This document shows positions 12,090-24,900 of a stretch of 64,000 nucleotides of DNA, in pieces. The notes beneath the pieces were generated by a model. It was not told the DNA's origin. It was given only the letters and a program-made list of their open reading frames with translations, and did no database searches. The position numbers and the translations under genes were made by a program. Source of the stretch: Sialis fuliginosa (taxonomy: Eukaryota; Arthropoda; Insecta; Megaloptera; Sialidae); the NCBI GenBank assembly GCA_961205875.1, contig OY540811.1, positions 20,267,248 through 20,331,247 on the forward strand, written 5' to 3'. The first letter of the stretch is position 1. Every line of letters begins with the position of its first letter.

Positions 12090-13870
12090 GTAATGCTACT
12101 CAATTTGTTACCATTAAAATTTAAAATATGTTTCTTATTCTTATGAGTATGGGTACATAATTTTTTTTATAGTTCAATTAAAACTAAAATATCTTTTAGA
12201 ATGACTGATAATAACAATTACTACAAATAAGTACCGAATAGATACGACATTTAAGAATTTTAAAATTTGGTTATCGGTACGAGTAAACATAAAATAAGTT
12301 TAATGTTATCTTAAGAAATTGAAATTTCATTCTATACTTTCAAAATATCGTTTTTTTTTTCGTTAAGGTACAGTACCGTTACGTCCGTTACCAATACAAT
12401 TTTAATTAATAAAATATCTTTGTAATTATAAACTAGATAATTTAGATTTTATAATAAAAATTAATAACGTAGATCTACGTCTATTGTCACTTTTTATTAT
12501 AGAAAATATGTTATATTAATGATTAATTAGATCGGCCTTACGAGTATGTACAAAATCCTATCCTTTTTTATGCTATTGTATTTAAGGGTTGAGGGGTGGG
12601 AGGTTTAATCATAAATAGGACTACATGGTGTTTTACATAAGCTATGGCGTTTTATTTCGTTGCATTAGTGCTCTCGCGGTTAATTTTTACTATCGCCGAG
12701 GAAGACATAAATACTATTAAAATAACAATCTGCTTCAAAATAAATTAATTTTAAATATAAATAATATTTTACTAGCTGTAAGAATTAATTACATCATCAA
12801 ATTTTCAACATAATGGTAAATATTTAGAAGTAAATGACAAAAATATTAATATTAAATTTTTAGCAAACTAATTTTCATGTCTAATGAAATTTTCTAATGT
12901 AATAACCGAATCTCTGGCATGTTAAAAACAATTAAGCTTTTTTATTCGTTAATAAAAAGCTAGTCCTTCAGAAGATTTATTAGAAGTAAATTATAATAAC
13001 ACTGTAGGTACTGAAATAAAACATTTTGTAATACCTGTTTCGCACACTCATTCTTATGACTATAAATTTTATTAAGAAGGTTAAGTTATAGCTAATAAAT
13101 GTATATTTCTTAATTGTTTAAGAATTCAAATGTAATTTTATTAGGTGGTTATTACTTTATTATTACATTATGCTACATCTTTGTTTTTGCATTTTATGTT
13201 TACTTTGTTTCAAAATTGAGTTTATATTATAACTTATACCTATAATCAATCGGTCAAAAAATAAAATAACGTTTAATTAGAATTAGATCTGAAGTCAAAA
13301 CAAGGTGGGCAAGAACAATTTAAGACATTTTTCTGTTTTAAGATTTCTTAATATTTGAAATAGTTTTATAACATATTTTTTGTTATAGAGATTCACAATT
13401 CAAATTTTAAATAGAAAAAAGAGAATTTGAATACGACTGTTCTTTTAAGTCGGTCCTGTATTTAGAGATAAGAATAACGTTAAATATGATCTGACGAGGA
13501 TTGTTTGTGTGCATTTCTACAAATGGTATTCGCTGATACAGCCGACGGACGACTTTTTATTTATGAATGAATATGTTGATATCTCCGACCCGTGTTTAGT
13601 GTTATCTCTCTCTAACTACCGTTACAATAACATCCTTTTATTATCTGACATTCAGTGATGCGTCGCTAAAATTCAAAGAACTATGAATTACATATATGAA
13701 TATGTTATCTTGGAACTAGAATTTTACCAACCACTTTTCAGCAAATGCAAGCATATTTTGTGATTGTCCTAGTTTGATTGTCTGATTCAGCAATGCTTAT
13801 TACCTAACTTCAGAGGAGGCAGATGTAGGTATCTTGTAGAAGTAATGTTAGTAATAGTATGGTTAAAATA
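12090..13870. other. Intergenic DNA, no gene seen
   Basis: AT-rich, with one less AT-rich stretch near 13480-13660. No exon-like frame, RNA gene or clear repeat was recognised. Confidence 0.4.
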
Positions 13871-13873
13871 TAT

Positions 13874-14086
13874 CTAATACTAGCTGTTACTCGTGTTACT
13901 TCGTCTGCGTGGAATTTTGTTTTTTTTTCTAATCAATTTTTCGAGACACAAATATACACAATAGCCTATATCCTTTCACAAGATGCTAGATATTTCTGTC
14001 TTTCATCGTTTTAGTGGTTTAGCCGTAAAAAAGTAACAGATAGACAGAGAAAGAGTTACTTTCGCATTTATAATATTAAGTTTGGA
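13874..14086 (-). mobile_element. Lepidopteran-type interspersed repeat fragment
   Basis: Starts ACTAGCTGTTACTCG and TTCGTCTGCGTGG, contains TAGCCTATATCC, and ends CTTTCGCATTTATAATATTA. This is the reverse orientation of the motif set at 19605-19857 (ATATTATAAATGCGAAAG .. ACAGCTAGTA). Such ends are very common in moth and butterfly genomes, where they mark short non-autonomous copies derived from retroposons or DNA elements. It carries no coding capacity. Confidence 0.6.
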
Positions 14087-14089
14087 TTT

Positions 14090-15825
14090 GTAAATGAAGA
14101 AAATTGCTGTTTTGGTTGTCAGATTCAAAGCATGGATTTTGTTATTTTTCCAAAATGATTTATACTGTTGATAACTTTTAAGACAACAAAAAAATACGCA
14201 GTATGCAGTAACAAAATTTTCTCACAAGATTATGAAAGAATAACATTCTGAATTATCGATAAGTATTACCTACATATGTTTATTTTCTTACTTACTTTCG
14301 GTAGTTTTGAATATTGACAGTGATATTTCTTTGGTTTATAATATGCTTGACAGTTTTCTGTGAGTTGATAGCGGTTCCTTTTCAAATATTTTTATCAAAT
14401 TGTGATAACATTGATTAAAATATTAAAAAATAAACAATCTTATATTAACACACTATTGTGTATTTTGTTTATTTTATTTGATTTTTACCTACCACATCTA
14501 CTAAAATATTTTCATAAAGGTTTGTCACTTGTCAATTAATATATCAGGAAATTAAAGGCGGGAATTTTTTACTCCATGTAGACATATATCTATTATATAT
14601 TATGTAATACACGGAGGTATTTTATAATAATTTTTGAAAATATTTCTCTTATATCTCCCATTTGCAAATATGTTAAAATGAATGATAAAAAATTGTATTA
14701 ATAAATATCAAGTTGTGCATACATTTATGTATTAATATAATGTAGGTATATTATAATATATAACAGGTTTGTTAAAATTGTTAGAATAATTGTTTCAAGA
14801 ATAATTAGAATAATTCAAAACACAATATCTGTTACCGATTAAGTGATGCTTTTGAAAAATATGAGATACACACACATACGTCACTGATATAATGGACTAT
14901 AGGTACTCTCAAAACGTGTAATTTCGTTGTTATTTTTTTTCATGATTACTATATTTTATTATAAAGTAAGTACCCACATTTCATATATACCTATGTATAA
15001 AATAGTAAAAATGGAATAAATTCATACAAAACGTTCGTCATAAAAGACACCGTATCGACAAGTATGAATACAACAAAAAATATTGATATGTTTCACACGA
15101 TGGGAAATATAAAGCACCTACTACAATTTTACGTCTCGGTCAAGGAACTGGTCGTAAAAAAATACTCACAAACTTTACAACACACATAATTTAAATTTTT
15201 ATTCTAAAACAAAGCATGTCTACCTTATAACCTGCGGTATTTCGTAAAGTCATAAAATGTTTTAGCAAAGTTATTCCTCGCAGGCGCCATGTAATGTATA
15301 CTGGGGAACAGACTCCAGGAGCGTAGCATTAATTTTCTGGTTTGTTTTTTATTTGAATATGATATTAAAAGTGGATCATTTTTAGTAATTTATTAACTTT
15401 TTAGGTATATACTTATTCGCTTGAAGACGATTTAAGTTTGTAATGTATTCAAACTCATTATTACATATTATTGTATAAATTATAATATATTTTATCGGAA
15501 GTTCAATTAAATAAAAGACACCAATTTTTACTTGTTGTCTTTGAAACGTACAAAAAGAAGTAAAGATTCACCAAAATTGAGGAAGGTCATTTTCGATCAA
15601 ATTCAATACTTTTTTATTTACTAATGTGATGAAAAGTATATAAAAATTAATAAACAATAATTTTAGCTGATCATATTTTCGTTTAAGGTAGTAAAATTTG
15701 TGAAGATTTGTAATTTAACCGTTAAGGAAATATTAAACTTTTTCAATATTTACTATAATTATCACCATTATGTTTTAACTGAGAAAAGTAATATGTGAAT
15801 AATTTTCCTAGAGACGCACCAGGGC
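14090..15825. other. Intergenic DNA, no gene seen
   Basis: AT-rich sequence without exon-like frames. A less AT-rich patch lies at ~15110-15320. No repeat boundary could be defined. Confidence 0.4.
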
Positions 15826-15828
15826 AAC

Positions 15829-16076
15829 TGTTAGATGCAATAGCATGTAAGAAGTTCACGATATTACCAGCCGATGATGTCATAACCGTAAAAGAATAAA
15901 CCTAAAGCGTCGGCAGTGGATAGTTAAACAACCAAAGCCACCTTATCAGATCTCATTAAGGAGATCACCTCTAGAAGGCTATGAAAGGGTGTATATAAGG
16001 TATAATGTATACCTTGTATTAGTTAATAACTCAAAGATTCTTGTCAGCACCTTGGTGTTTTCAAACATAACTAACA
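15829..16076 (+). mobile_element. Candidate solo long terminal repeat, copia-like
   Basis: A 248-bp segment bounded by TGTTAG and CTAACA, the short inverted ends typical of LTRs. It contains a good TATA motif (GTATATAAGG near 15992) and is GC-richer than the neighbourhood. No internal retrotransposon sequence or second LTR follows. The flanking 5-mers (GCAAC and TCAGA) do not match, so a clean target duplication is missing and the call rests on end motifs and TATA box only. Confidence 0.4.
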
Positions 16077-16079
16077 TCA

Positions 16080-17755
16080 GATAAACAAAGAGGGATATAT
16101 TGGAATAACATGTGAGCTATTTCTTTACGAGGTTTCAGATACGGTTTCAGGTGTTGGGGTTTGTTTTATGTTTAATATACTTTTAAAAATTATAAAAGTT
16201 TTCTTTTCAGGATGATGTTATTAAATTTGCTGGGCGTTCTTTACATAAATTATCGATGATGTTTTGTTTATGTTTTATTAAAGATTTATGTGTTTACTTA
16301 ATAAGTTTAGATGTTATAAAATTATGATTAATATACCTACTATTAATTATATTATTTTTTTAATATATGAAGCTTTCGCGATGATCTTTGAAATTCACTT
16401 TTACTGTTTAAAAAAATAGTATGCTTAAGAGGTCTTCAGTTGAATTTTGATATTCTTCTCCTTCTTCTTAACGTAGAATGTCTGCTGGTTGTTACCTTTT
16501 CAGTCAGCTCATTTTTGTTTGTGTTTATGAATTTGTTGGAGGGAGGGGAATTTTAATATATTTACAAGGAATTATGCCACATAATATGGATTAAACTTTT
16601 TTTTATTTACGTTCTCTTCATTTTTATTATAAACATATAATTTCTTTATGATGTAAGTATACTGGGCTTGGAAAAATAGTCACATATAATGTGTCTAATG
16701 TATATTCTAATAAAGAAAAAAATGTTCACAGGAATCAATTATAATTATCTGTATTCACATACTAACATTACATTACAATGTTGAAAAACTGTGAATCGAA
16801 AGATAGTAGTAATATTCCTTATGTAATGTAAAACAGTGTCTTATATGTGGGTACATATATCATTTTCAACGTTGTCGGATAGACTCCTCTGACTTATGAA
16901 TTCTTTAAAGTTTTTCATAAAATGGTTGTCCCGCTGGCATCGCAAGACATATAGTCCTTGATTAAAATGTCCAAACACCCTTTTTCCATGTAAGACGCTA
17001 ACTTTTATGCGTAGTACTATAAATTGTCACCGGGGTATGTTAGCGCTGTATGAGGTATTGAGTTTAATTTAAAATTCCTTTGTAAGTTTGTGTGTTAAAG
17101 TTTTCAGGGTGCGTCATATTTAGGTAAGTAATAAAATTTGAATTAATGTTGTCTTCTAAATGAAAAGATTCTGCGGCTTGTTTCGTTTTAGTGTTTTATG
17201 AATATTAATTAGAATATTAGTTAAACTCGTGGTTTTAATTAAGTTTGTTTGTTTGAATGTGTTTTACATCTAGAATATCATTTATTCAGTCTGTAATATA
17301 TATTTCAATATTTTTATTCTTTTATAAGTGTATTTATTTATGCATAGAGATTTTAATTTCTAATATGCTCAAGAGGCATATCTTATTTATTTAATATTCT
17401 GATGGAATCAATTGAAGAAAATTCTTCTGATACACTAAAACAGAATCAAATAATGTAGATAATTATGTTATTTTCATCATCACTGTCTATTTTGACTTCA
17501 AAATCACTTGGCTTGATATCAAAATTGCGTTCATTAATGTAAGCAAAATAATACGTATTAATGAATATATAAATAACACTTTGAAACTTAGAATGAGTAA
17601 TTTGTACTTATTTTATCTATAAACAACTTTTTACATATTTACTTCAAGGAAAATTATATCTGTCTAGGTTTATATCTACTAGTTATATTTTGATAGAATG
17701 GATGATTTTCCATCTCCCTTAAGTAAGGATTCATTAATTTTAATGAACGTATATA
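16080..17755. other. Intergenic DNA, no gene seen
   Basis: AT-rich with one GC-richer patch at ~16870-17060 that has no coherent frame and could be regulatory. No RNA genes or bounded repeats recognised. Confidence 0.4.
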
Positions 17756-17756
17756 A

Positions 17757-18196
17757 CACAGCTACACCAAAAAAAGTGTGGAGCCAAAAAAACGACCTGT
17801 ATAGCATTGTATTATTGATCGAGCATAGTCGAAATCCAAATTTTTGGAATTTTCTGCTTACCAGTTTTTTTTTAAATTAGAGCTTGAATTTTGGGTTTAG
17901 GTTAAATTTTTCAAAAAAAAGTGTGTGTTAGCAAAAAAGCGACCTATATAACATTGTAGTATTGGTCGAATATAGCCGAAATCCAAATTCTTGGAATTTT
18001 CTTCTTACCAGTTTTTTTTTGTAATTTGAGCTTGAATTTTGAGTTTAGCTAACTTGGAAAAATTCAACTTGAATCCAAAATTCAAGCTTAAATAAATAAA
18101 TAAACTGGTAAGCAGAAATTTCCAAAAATTTGGATTTCGACTATGCTCGATCTATACTACAATGCTATATTGGTCGCTTTTTTTTGTGTAGCTGTG
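17757..18196. mobile_element. Composite inverted-repeat element with an internal tandem copy (~440 bp)
   Basis: The terminal repeats are CACAGCTACAC at 17757 and GTGTAGCTGTG ending at 18196. The left arm unit (poly-A region, TATAGCATTGTA, CGAAATCCAAATTTTTGG, CTTACCAG, GAGCTTGAATTTTG) is repeated in tandem at ~17918-18058 and once in inverted order at ~18060-18190. It is therefore three diverged copies of one ~130-bp unit, two direct and one inverted. The open frame at 17698-17880 is a by-product of this repeat. Probably a MITE that expanded internally. Confidence 0.6.
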
Positions 18197-18233
18197 CAAT
18201 TAATTAGAAAAAACTATACCTATGTAACACTTT

Positions 18234-18330
18234 CACCCCTCCCCCCACACGTAAGGGTTCATCAAGTTTTACGAATCTTCCCCTTTCAATGGTTTATGTA
18301 ATTAACGGACGCTCCCTTACTTTATAAAAT
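18234..18330 (+). repeat. Dispersed repeat, copy 1 (CCCCCCACACGTAAGGG type)
   Basis: Contains TCCCCCCACACGTAAGGGTT, then TCATCAAGTTTTA and GTAATTAACGGACGCTCCCT. A second, diverged copy in the same orientation lies at 49156-49246. Shared word order over ~95 bp suggests a retroposon fragment; the family is unknown. Confidence 0.5.
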
Positions 18331-19600
18331 ATCAAATGATCCATTGGTCTACGTCATTGCCATGTTCCTCGAGGCACTTCCTTAATACTCCAGTCATGTA
18401 AGTCATGTAGTATCTTTTAACATAACTGTAAAATAAAAGAACTGATAAGATAACTTATTTTCTATAAATATGTAAATATACACAATTACAAGCATTGCAA
18501 TATGCAATCTAGATTTATACGTGCATCATTATAATATCTAAACCTAAGGCATCATGTCAATCAATCATCAAATGACGTTGGTTAATGAGAATAAACATAA
18601 GTTGTAGATCTAAATAGTCTTATCGTATGGCACCATCAGTACATCGTACTTCGAGCAAGGTTTCTGGAGATACGTAACTGTCAATGTGTCAATGTGTTTG
18701 TTGCTAGCGTTTCATTAGCCAATGTACTCACTTTCACTGTTATATGATAATTAAGTCCTTGCGCTATAATCTTTTCTTGGAACTTGTGGGAAATAAACAT
18801 GAAGGAAGTATGCATATATGTACACAGTACATACATTAGTAGTGAAATTGTCAATGAAGGAAGTTATGAATGAAATGTTATTTAGATGGATATAATGGTT
18901 TATGTAGGTACTACAGTAATATCTAATATTATTGTGAAATGGAAGTTATTTCTATTTTGCTGACGGCAAAAAAAGTTATTATGACATTCTGGTAATAATG
19001 ATTAGATGTAACAAGGGCATACATATAATTTTTAATCTATATTTATGTACAGAAAATATTACATCGATCAGATAGAATAATAATATTACCTAAATAAGCA
19101 TAGTTTTCAATGCCATGGGCGCAATAATGATTCGATATTATTATTTTTGTGTGAGTGCTATTTAATATGTAGGCAACCCAGTTAAAGATGACCACTATTG
19201 CTACATATTTTATTATTGGAGATACAAATAGAAGAATGATTAAATAAGATAAATTTCAGTATTTAAAAAAAAATTAAGTGGTCATTTTTATGACGGTATC
19301 TTATTTTATGGAAAATAACAAGCAATATTTGTTTTTTGTTATTTAAAAAATATATAGCAGTGGTGGTCTTCTTAAACTGACAATGAGCATTTTCCAATAA
19401 TAATCAATAATAAAAACTAAACATTTTTTGTACATGATAATTATCATCTTTTTGACATAGGTATCTATATTGATTGACATAAATAAGATAGTAAACATGA
19501 AGATAACATAATTAACAAATTAACAATATGTAATTAGTAGGTAGTCATTGGAACGTAACAGTTTCTTAAGAGTTTGGGAAATTATATGCTAGAGAGTACT
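18331..19600. other. Intergenic DNA, no gene seen
   Basis: AT-rich, with a less AT-rich part at ~18540-18780 that has no coding frame. A short tandem GTCAATGT/GTCAATGT lies near 18680. Confidence 0.4.
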
Positions 19601-19604
19601 ACCC

Positions 19605-19857
19605 ATACTAATATTATAAATGCGAAAGTGTACCTGTCTCTCTGTCTGTTTGTTATCTTTTCACGGCTAAGCCGCTGAACCGAAATTGATGAAATTTGGC
19701 AGTAAGTTAGCTACCACTAATTTTTTTAGTAATTAATATGTTACCTCCCGCCACATATAAAGGGTTATAATTAGTTTCATTCGATCCGGCGGAAAAAATA
19801 TAATGGAGATGGGGGTTTCGAAATACACGCGAGCGAAGCCACGGGTAACAGCTAGTA
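19605..19857 (+). mobile_element. Lepidopteran-type interspersed repeat, near full length (~250 bp)
   Basis: Begins ACTAATATTATAAATGCGAAAG, has CTGTCTCTCTGTCTGTTTG and CACGGCTAAGCCGCTGAACC, and ends CGCGAGCGAAGCCACGGGTA followed by ACAGCTAGTA. This is the canonical word order of abundant short interspersed copies in moths and butterflies. No protein coding. It is related at its ends to the inverted fragment at 13874-14086. Confidence 0.65.
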
Positions 19858-19922
19858 TGACTATATATTATATGTTGGCCAGTAAAACAATACAAAAATC
19901 TTACTGTACCTAGCTTGAACGT

Positions 19923-19925
<3 letters not shown>

Positions 19926-19979
<54 letters not shown>
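19926..19979. repeat. (AT)27 microsatellite
   Basis: Uninterrupted alternating AT over 54 bp. It is likely length-polymorphic and cruciform-prone. The poly-Ile/Tyr reading frame across it on the minus strand is not a gene. Confidence 0.95.
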
Positions 19980-19982
<3 letters not shown>

Positions 19983-20169
19983 ATGTTTTGTTTATTTCTA
20001 AACATAAATAAAATAAAATAAATTATATTTCACAATCAAAAAATATATTTATGAAAATTCATCACTCATTTGAACAACATCAAGATGGCGTTTACGCACA
20101 TATACGTAAATTCGAATTGCGCGTGTGTGTATATGTGTGTAGACACTGACCACGAACATGGATGTCAAC

Positions 20170-20295
20170 ATGATTGGAGCAATGTTTGGCACCCGTGTGA
20201 TCTGTACGTTACTGTTTGTAGTAGCAGCGTGTTTGTACCTCTTTCGCCGCTGGCACCAATCTAAGAATGTAGCTCTAGTAAATTTAGTATTTTAA
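20170..20295 (+). CDS. Unrecognised small membrane-type ORF or possible first exon
   Basis: A 41-codon frame with an insect-style start context (TCAACATGA). It opens MIGAMFGTRV, continues into a hydrophobic helix (about residues 10-25, ICTLLFVVAACLYLF), and then has a basic RRWHQSK segment before ending at TAA 20293-20295. The pattern of a hydrophobic anchor then positive charges is what N-terminal signal anchors (for example of microsomal enzymes) look like. A splice donor could lie after AAG AAT, but it is weak. Local GC is above background. No homologue is recognised, no downstream exon was found, and chance occurrence is quite possible. Confidence 0.2.
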   Translation: MIGAMFGTRVICTLLFVVAACLYLFRRWHQSKNVALVNLVF

Positions 20296-20586
20296 AGATG
20301 TTGGATTACGATGATAGAACCTATGTATAGGAATAAAAATTGTAGGACAAGTGTTTTTAATCCATACAAGAAAATGATGTTTTGGGATTGGGATATAATG
20401 AGAATAAAGATTAGTCAAGGTAACATTAGAATCAAGGTTTAAATCTTTCACAAGATTTTCCAAAATAGAACTGCCATTAAACATATGTATTCCTGTTTCT
20501 TGAATTTATAGTTTAGTGCACACATAATAAAGTACCATTGTAAATTTAACATTACATCAAAATGTAAAATGTAAAATTATATTTTG

Positions 20587-21921
20587 TAGGGGTGTACCGG
20601 AATTCGCGATTTTATTCCAGTTCCGGTTCCGGCCGAATTTCCCGGAATATTTAAATTTTATTACTGTTTTCTACTAAAAAATTCATAAATAATATACGTT
20701 GTATTTGCTAAAAAATCAAACATAAATATAATAATTAAATGGAAACAATTATTTTATAACACAAATGCCGTTTTTTTAATATTTTGAGAACCCATTGTGA
20801 AACAGTTATGAAATTTTATAATCGGTTTAGTATTGTTGTATATTAGGGTGTATTATTATAAGAATACGTATTAATACTAAACCGATTATAAAAATAAGAT
20901 TGAGTAAAAATTTTGAAATCGTAGAACAATTTTTCTGTAAAAATGATCACAAAGTTTTTCGTATTTTTGATAATAAAACTAACAAAGATACAACGCATTT
21001 TATTCATTATTGAATAAAAATCACAATTGCCATGGAAAACTAAAATATTTTTGTTAGTCGAGGCGTCATAAGCCAAAACTACAACAATCACTCGAGTGCA
21101 ATATTAAAAAGTCAAGTAAGCTTTGGAAAAAAGAATACTTGATGTTTAAAATTTTTATATTTATTAAAATTCGTTGCTTATTTTATTAATGTATAACAGC
21201 AATGCTGGGTTTAGGGAGGGAGGCTGGGCGACTGCTCTGGGTTTCATTTCAGAAGGGGCGGCGGACGGCCACATGGAAAAAAATTGATTTTTTTATGAAA
21301 AAAATTAAGAATAAAAAAAAACACTAGATATAACTCAATGGGCCCACTGGTCGGACTGGCTCTATATATCGTGGGGAATGGGTGATACTGGAAATCAATA
21401 ACACGTATAATATTAAAAATATTAAATAAAAACTAATTTGAGACAAAATCTTTGAGTCTGTAGCTCCCTCACGAAGAGTTTCCGGACACATGTTTATATT
21501 AATTTTTTTCTTAATAAACTCTTCAAGTTTGTTCCACCTGATATGACTCTCTCTGTATATCAAAGATTTTTTATAATTAAATAATTGTTATGGTCTAAAA
21601 AAAAATAAATAAAATAAGTCTGAATTTTTTAATAATACTGTAGCCCTAAATATGTTTTATTCAAAAACTATCTTACAAAGCTGTAAAAATTTCAAGATTT
21701 GTAAAAAATAATATTTTTTATAATATACCTACCTAATGTAGGACTCTACGGCTCTACTATTTAAGAAATACCATATAAAATATTAATTTAAGTTAACAAT
21801 CTAAGAAAAAAATCATAGGTACATATATTGTTTTAATTATTATTATTAATTAAAATAAAATGTTTTTGAAAAAATTCCGGTTTCGGCCGAAATCGAAAAT
21901 TCCAGTTCCGGTACACCCCTA
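20587..21921. mobile_element. Non-autonomous hAT-like transposon (1335 bp)
   Basis: The terminal inverted repeats TAGGGGTGTACCGG (20587-20600) and its exact complement (21908-21921) are 14/14. They continue imperfectly inward through CCAGTTCCGG-type words. The flanks 20579-20586 (ATATTTTG) and 21922-21929 (ATATTTTC) form an 8-bp target duplication with one mismatch, the size made by hAT transposases. No transposase is encoded. The interior contains a mosaic repeat also present at 43.4 kb and 53.6-55.0 kb. Confidence 0.75.
20866..21565. repeat. Mosaic repeat block inside the hAT-like element
   Basis: Blocks in order: AATACTAAACCGATTATAAA; AATGATCACAAAG; ACAACGCATTTTATTCATTA; AATCACAATTGCCATG; TTAGGGAGGGAGG and GGGGCGGCGGACGG; GGGCCCACTGGTC; TAGCTCCCTCACGAAGAG with TTCCGGACACATG; CCACCTGATATGACTC. 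The same words recur at 53636-54975 (partly inverted), and the last part recurs at 43365-43530. Short open frames (for example MNKMRCIFV on the minus strand) appear in both copies because the DNA is repeated. Confidence 0.6.
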
Positions 21922-21929
21922 ATATTTTC

Positions 21930-24900
21930 ACATATTTTGGAATAAACTATCAATATAATTTTTTAGCTCTCAAGTTAATGATCTATTTTTTTGAACTTTT
22001 AACACATTCGGTATTTTATTAGGTGTACGATATATAATAATTTCTTCTATATTACGTTTAAAAAGCTCCCGGAGAATTTTATCAAAAAAAGTGTTGCTGT
22101 TTTGTCTTCTTGGTGTGAACACATCATTACAGAATTCTATGAAACTGACAGAGCTTAATTTAAACTGATATATTTAAAAATGTTTAACAGGTATCAAGTT
22201 GAAATAAATACAGTCTATTAATAATTTATACGAGTTTATTCCATTATTTAAATTTTTTAAATGAATTATGAAAACTCTTTGAACATCCTATATATTTATT
22301 ATAGAAAAAGTAATAGAAAGCTTTCGAATCACAGATTCATCCTCAGGCTAAAAATATAATATATATGACAATTAAATACAATAATATAATGTAAAAAAAA
22401 ATTATATTTTATATTTTTATAATTGATTCGAAAGCTGGCTATTACTTTTTTTTTAAATAAATTTCTGACGTCTACACAATTAAGCTGTTATTATTTATAT
22501 TTTGAACGTCACTATTATTATATTATTTTTTATATATATAGACCGATTTATTAGATTTCCATTTTTGGAGATAAAAGATTAAGGTGTTGGTAATGTTATT
22601 AAAATCTCGAACGTATATTTTTGCATGAGCATAATTAAATTCGAAAACTAATGATTTTTTTATTTTAATGGCCGATCGTAATTAACTGTGTATGTATATA
22701 AATATACATACAAGTTACAAAAATGTCGAGTAACAGATTGATTTAATCCTAGACATTTATTTTTATAATCCGATTAAACGACACATCGTGTTCTAAATTT
22801 GTTCAGCAAAGCCTAGATTTTTAATGTCCGATCCGTGTTACAATTAATAAAATTCAAATATTTACTACATAAATGCTTTATCTGATTTTGTGTCCAATTT
22901 GAAAAATGTTATTACAGTTTTACACTTGTTAGAAATAGTTGACGTTCTGCCAAACCTTTTAAATTATGCGGACTATTTCTCCTCGTAAACAATTTGGTGA
23001 TGTATGTTTAAATCTGGTGAAAATAATTTATGTCACTAATTTAAAAGTGTTTTTATTTGAAGAATGGGGACTTACATTTCTTAAGCAACAAACTTAAGAA
23101 TCTATGTTTACGTTTAAATTGACGCTCGCTATTAAAAAATTGCCCATTATTTATTATTTAATGTGTCAACAATGTATATTTTATAAAACCGGCTGCAGGT
23201 TTTGTATATTTGTTTAATTTGTGTCGGGTTTTATGATGAAAATATTTCAAATCGGTGTAATATATTTCAATTATGAGAGAGGTTTGGCAACAAAACGTAT
23301 CATTCATATTTAGATTTTATTTTTCAATTGGTTAACAGATAAATAGCTTAATTATATAACTAGATTTAGAAATATAAGTAGGTACTTTATGTTAAATCAA
23401 TGTTTTTAAGAACAAACAAATATATATTAAATACAATATGTGTATTATTATAATAAAGGTTATGGTGTGATTAGACTTGAGTATTTCATGTAATTAATTT
23501 TTCTGATTATGAGTTTGGCTTCTGTTAATTTGACTAATTGATGTGTGTCTAAAAAGATAATTAATTAACTGAAAGATGTAGCTAAATATAGAAAATAGAT
23601 ATCGGCTGAGTTACACTAATATATTTAAATTAGAATATAATGTATTTTTAAATAATTGTAATACTTTAAATAACAACATTTAAAATACATTAGTACGAAA
23701 ACGTAGACCATCTTTTTTAAACTGGTTCCATTCAATGTCTACAGCCAAATTGTCTCCGACTCATTGAGTGGCATCAATCAATTTTCACGTTAAATTTAGA
23801 CGCCAGAAAACAGAAAAAAGATAAAAAAGAAAATTTGTCCAATAGCCCGGAAGCTGTAGCGTTAACAATACGTTATATGTTACGATGAAAGATCCAACGA
23901 CATTGCGAACATCTTCAATACACCATGACGTATAAATACTTTTAATTATTGTCACATGGCTCGTTAGTTATCCATTTGTGCATATCGGAAGAGACAACAA
24001 CAGAAAGAAATGGAACCATATTATAACATATCATTTAAGATTTTCTGTTTCTTTTTAACATATTAAAAAGTTTGTACATGTCACAGTATGTCGTTAACTC
24101 CTCCGAACTAAAAAACAGATGTTTGACAAAGTTTAGTGTGCTATGGTTAATGTGAGGATGTGCCCATGACGTTTCTCTTTTTTCTAGAAAAAAGATAGAA
24201 ATGTTATTTTTGGAGTCGTAGCAAATAGCTAAAATTATTGTAGTTGGCACTGAGGAAACTGATACGTTATTCTAGGATCATTTAGTTAATAATTGTTGAA
24301 AGATAGGTGTTTTGGATTTTCTTAACTATTGTTCTTCGTTTTTTGTTTCTTCAGTTCATATACATGTGTCGTAGATAAATATGTGTTATAAGTTAAGTGC
24401 TGTGTTGAAAATTTTGTTAGAATATTTTTCACCAGTATAAATTATAATGTGGTGTTAAATGTTGAATATCTTTTAAGTTGATATGTTGTTTAAAATTATA
24501 GAAGAGAAAAAAATTCATAGATTAACTTTTTGACATATTATCATGACTATATTTAAATAATATGACTTACTAAAAATGTATTAGGAAAAACGATTATAGT
24601 TTAAGTAGAAGTTGTATATGGTTAAATGAATCCCAAAAAATCTAATGTAAGAAAGAAAATTGTACGGAAAAAGCTTCTATAATACATACCTAATTATTAA
24701 TACCAAACTTAAATTAGTATTATACTTTAATTACTATAACTAATTTAAATACCTACTATTTTTAGTACAGTACAATAAAAATGATTTCAGAGGATTTAAA
24801 AAAATACATAATATACTAGGTCTGTAAATCCCTTAAAAACAATATTATGTTTCATAATAATGTACATATCTACATAACTACTTTATTAAAATGTTATAGT

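Noticed and set aside
19707-19982. 91-codon minus-strand frame
   Set aside because: Begins in the (AT)27 microsatellite (poly Ile-Tyr) and runs into the interspersed repeat.
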